A stretch of 64,000 bases of DNA, taken from NCBI RefSeq assembly GCF_964030845.1, contig NZ_OZ034983.1:558001-622000 (forward strand), given 5' to 3'. Positions 63,933-64,000 of this stretch are shown piece by piece. The notes beneath the pieces were generated by a model that saw only the letters and a program-made list of their open reading frames with translations, did no database searches and was not told where the DNA came from. Every line of letters begins with the position of its first letter. Within the stretch, counting starts at the first letter, position 1. Both the position numbers and the translations under genes were made by a program. Source of the stretch: Candidatus Fukatsuia endosymbiont of Tuberolachnus salignus. Lineage in GTDB: Bacteria; Pseudomonadota; Gammaproteobacteria; Enterobacterales; Enterobacteriaceae.

Positions 63933-64000
63933 ATGAAGCTTTTGAAAATCTTTGCGATATTGTGTGTTACTACGATGCTGACCTTTGCGATAGCGTCTTG
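63933..64000 (+). CDS. Start of a small secreted protein or lipoprotein (runs off right edge)
   Basis: ATG 63933, preceded by AGGAAG, encodes a typical signal sequence M-K-L-L-K-I-F-A-I-L-C-V-T-T-M-L followed by T-F-A-I-A-S and a codon beginning TG at the window edge. If that codon is Cys the lipobox is I-A-S-C. Product unknown. 63645-63932 is non-coding, with no terminator or repeat recognised. Confidence 0.55.
   Translation, partial: MKLLKIFAILCVTTMLTFAIAS

Noticed and set aside
1..64000. CRISPR array
   Set aside because: No regularly spaced short direct repeats with unique spacers were seen; repeats here are dispersed palindromic elements.

Overview
The window comes from a gammaproteobacterium of the order Enterobacterales. 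Most housekeeping proteins (MaeA, MetG, PutA, PutP, BepA, Hda, PurM/PurN, SpeG, Mdh, ArgR, Mpl, Fbp, Ppa, TamA/TamB, YtfK, GltA) look like Escherichia/Yersinia orthologues, and the metal transporter is of the Yersinia Yfe type. Broken genes, insertion-sequence wreckage and at least five families of small palindromic repeats are unusually dense. This pattern suggests a host-restricted bacterium in reductive evolution, such as a facultative insect endosymbiont of the Regiella/Hamiltonella kind. The assignment is an inference; nothing in the window names the species.

Layout. 1-4341 (minus) is the 5' part of a giant open frame of at least 1447 codons. It has the order of a large clostridial glucosylating toxin: GT-A glycosyltransferase with a DxD motif, a C80-type self-cleaving cysteine protease with His and Cys in place, then a hydrophobic pore-forming region. 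A small divergent XRE regulator follows (4576). 4980-9500 is an IS graveyard: an IS630 element nested in an IS701-type element, IS5 remnants and a PIN-domain pseudogene. hemB (9572) lies between two direct copies of a 104-bp repeat. Then come sanA, maeA, a C-terminally shortened metG, a frameshifted comM, a broken coiled-coil gene, an O-antigen-ligase-like gene, a PulS/OutS-type lipoprotein, the yfeABCD transporter (yfeC damaged), an orphan PYR-domain decarboxylase subunit, putA/putP divergent, bepA, arsC/yfgD, hda, purMN.

37169-42773 (minus) is an AT-rich surface-decoration island: alkaline-phosphatase-superfamily enzyme, TagD-like and TagF-like CDP-glycerol enzymes, and LicC, LicB and LicA-like CDP-choline genes (licA frameshifted). 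Next are speG, mdh/argR, mpl, an in-frame fbp-ppa fusion, a ytfP pseudogene, tamB/tamA, a truncated ytfL(paeA), ytfK, tRNA-Ile2(CAU), a hydantoinase/DUF917/NCS1-permease operon with a LuxR-type regulator, gltA, and the start of a small secreted protein or lipoprotein at the right edge.

The small repeats are called R1 to R5 here. R1 (about 130-170 bp, ends TAGACTTCTTGCAAAACC), R2 (about 152 bp, ends GAACCTGTTCGAAATC), R3 (127 bp, ends TATACCC, like the resident IS630), R4 (93 bp) and R5 (104 bp) sit between genes. In several places they supply the last codons or the stop codon of a gene (sanA, arsC, mpl, the PulS-like gene) or mark where a gene was cut (ytfL, the coiled-coil gene). They are the main agents visibly reshaping this chromosome.
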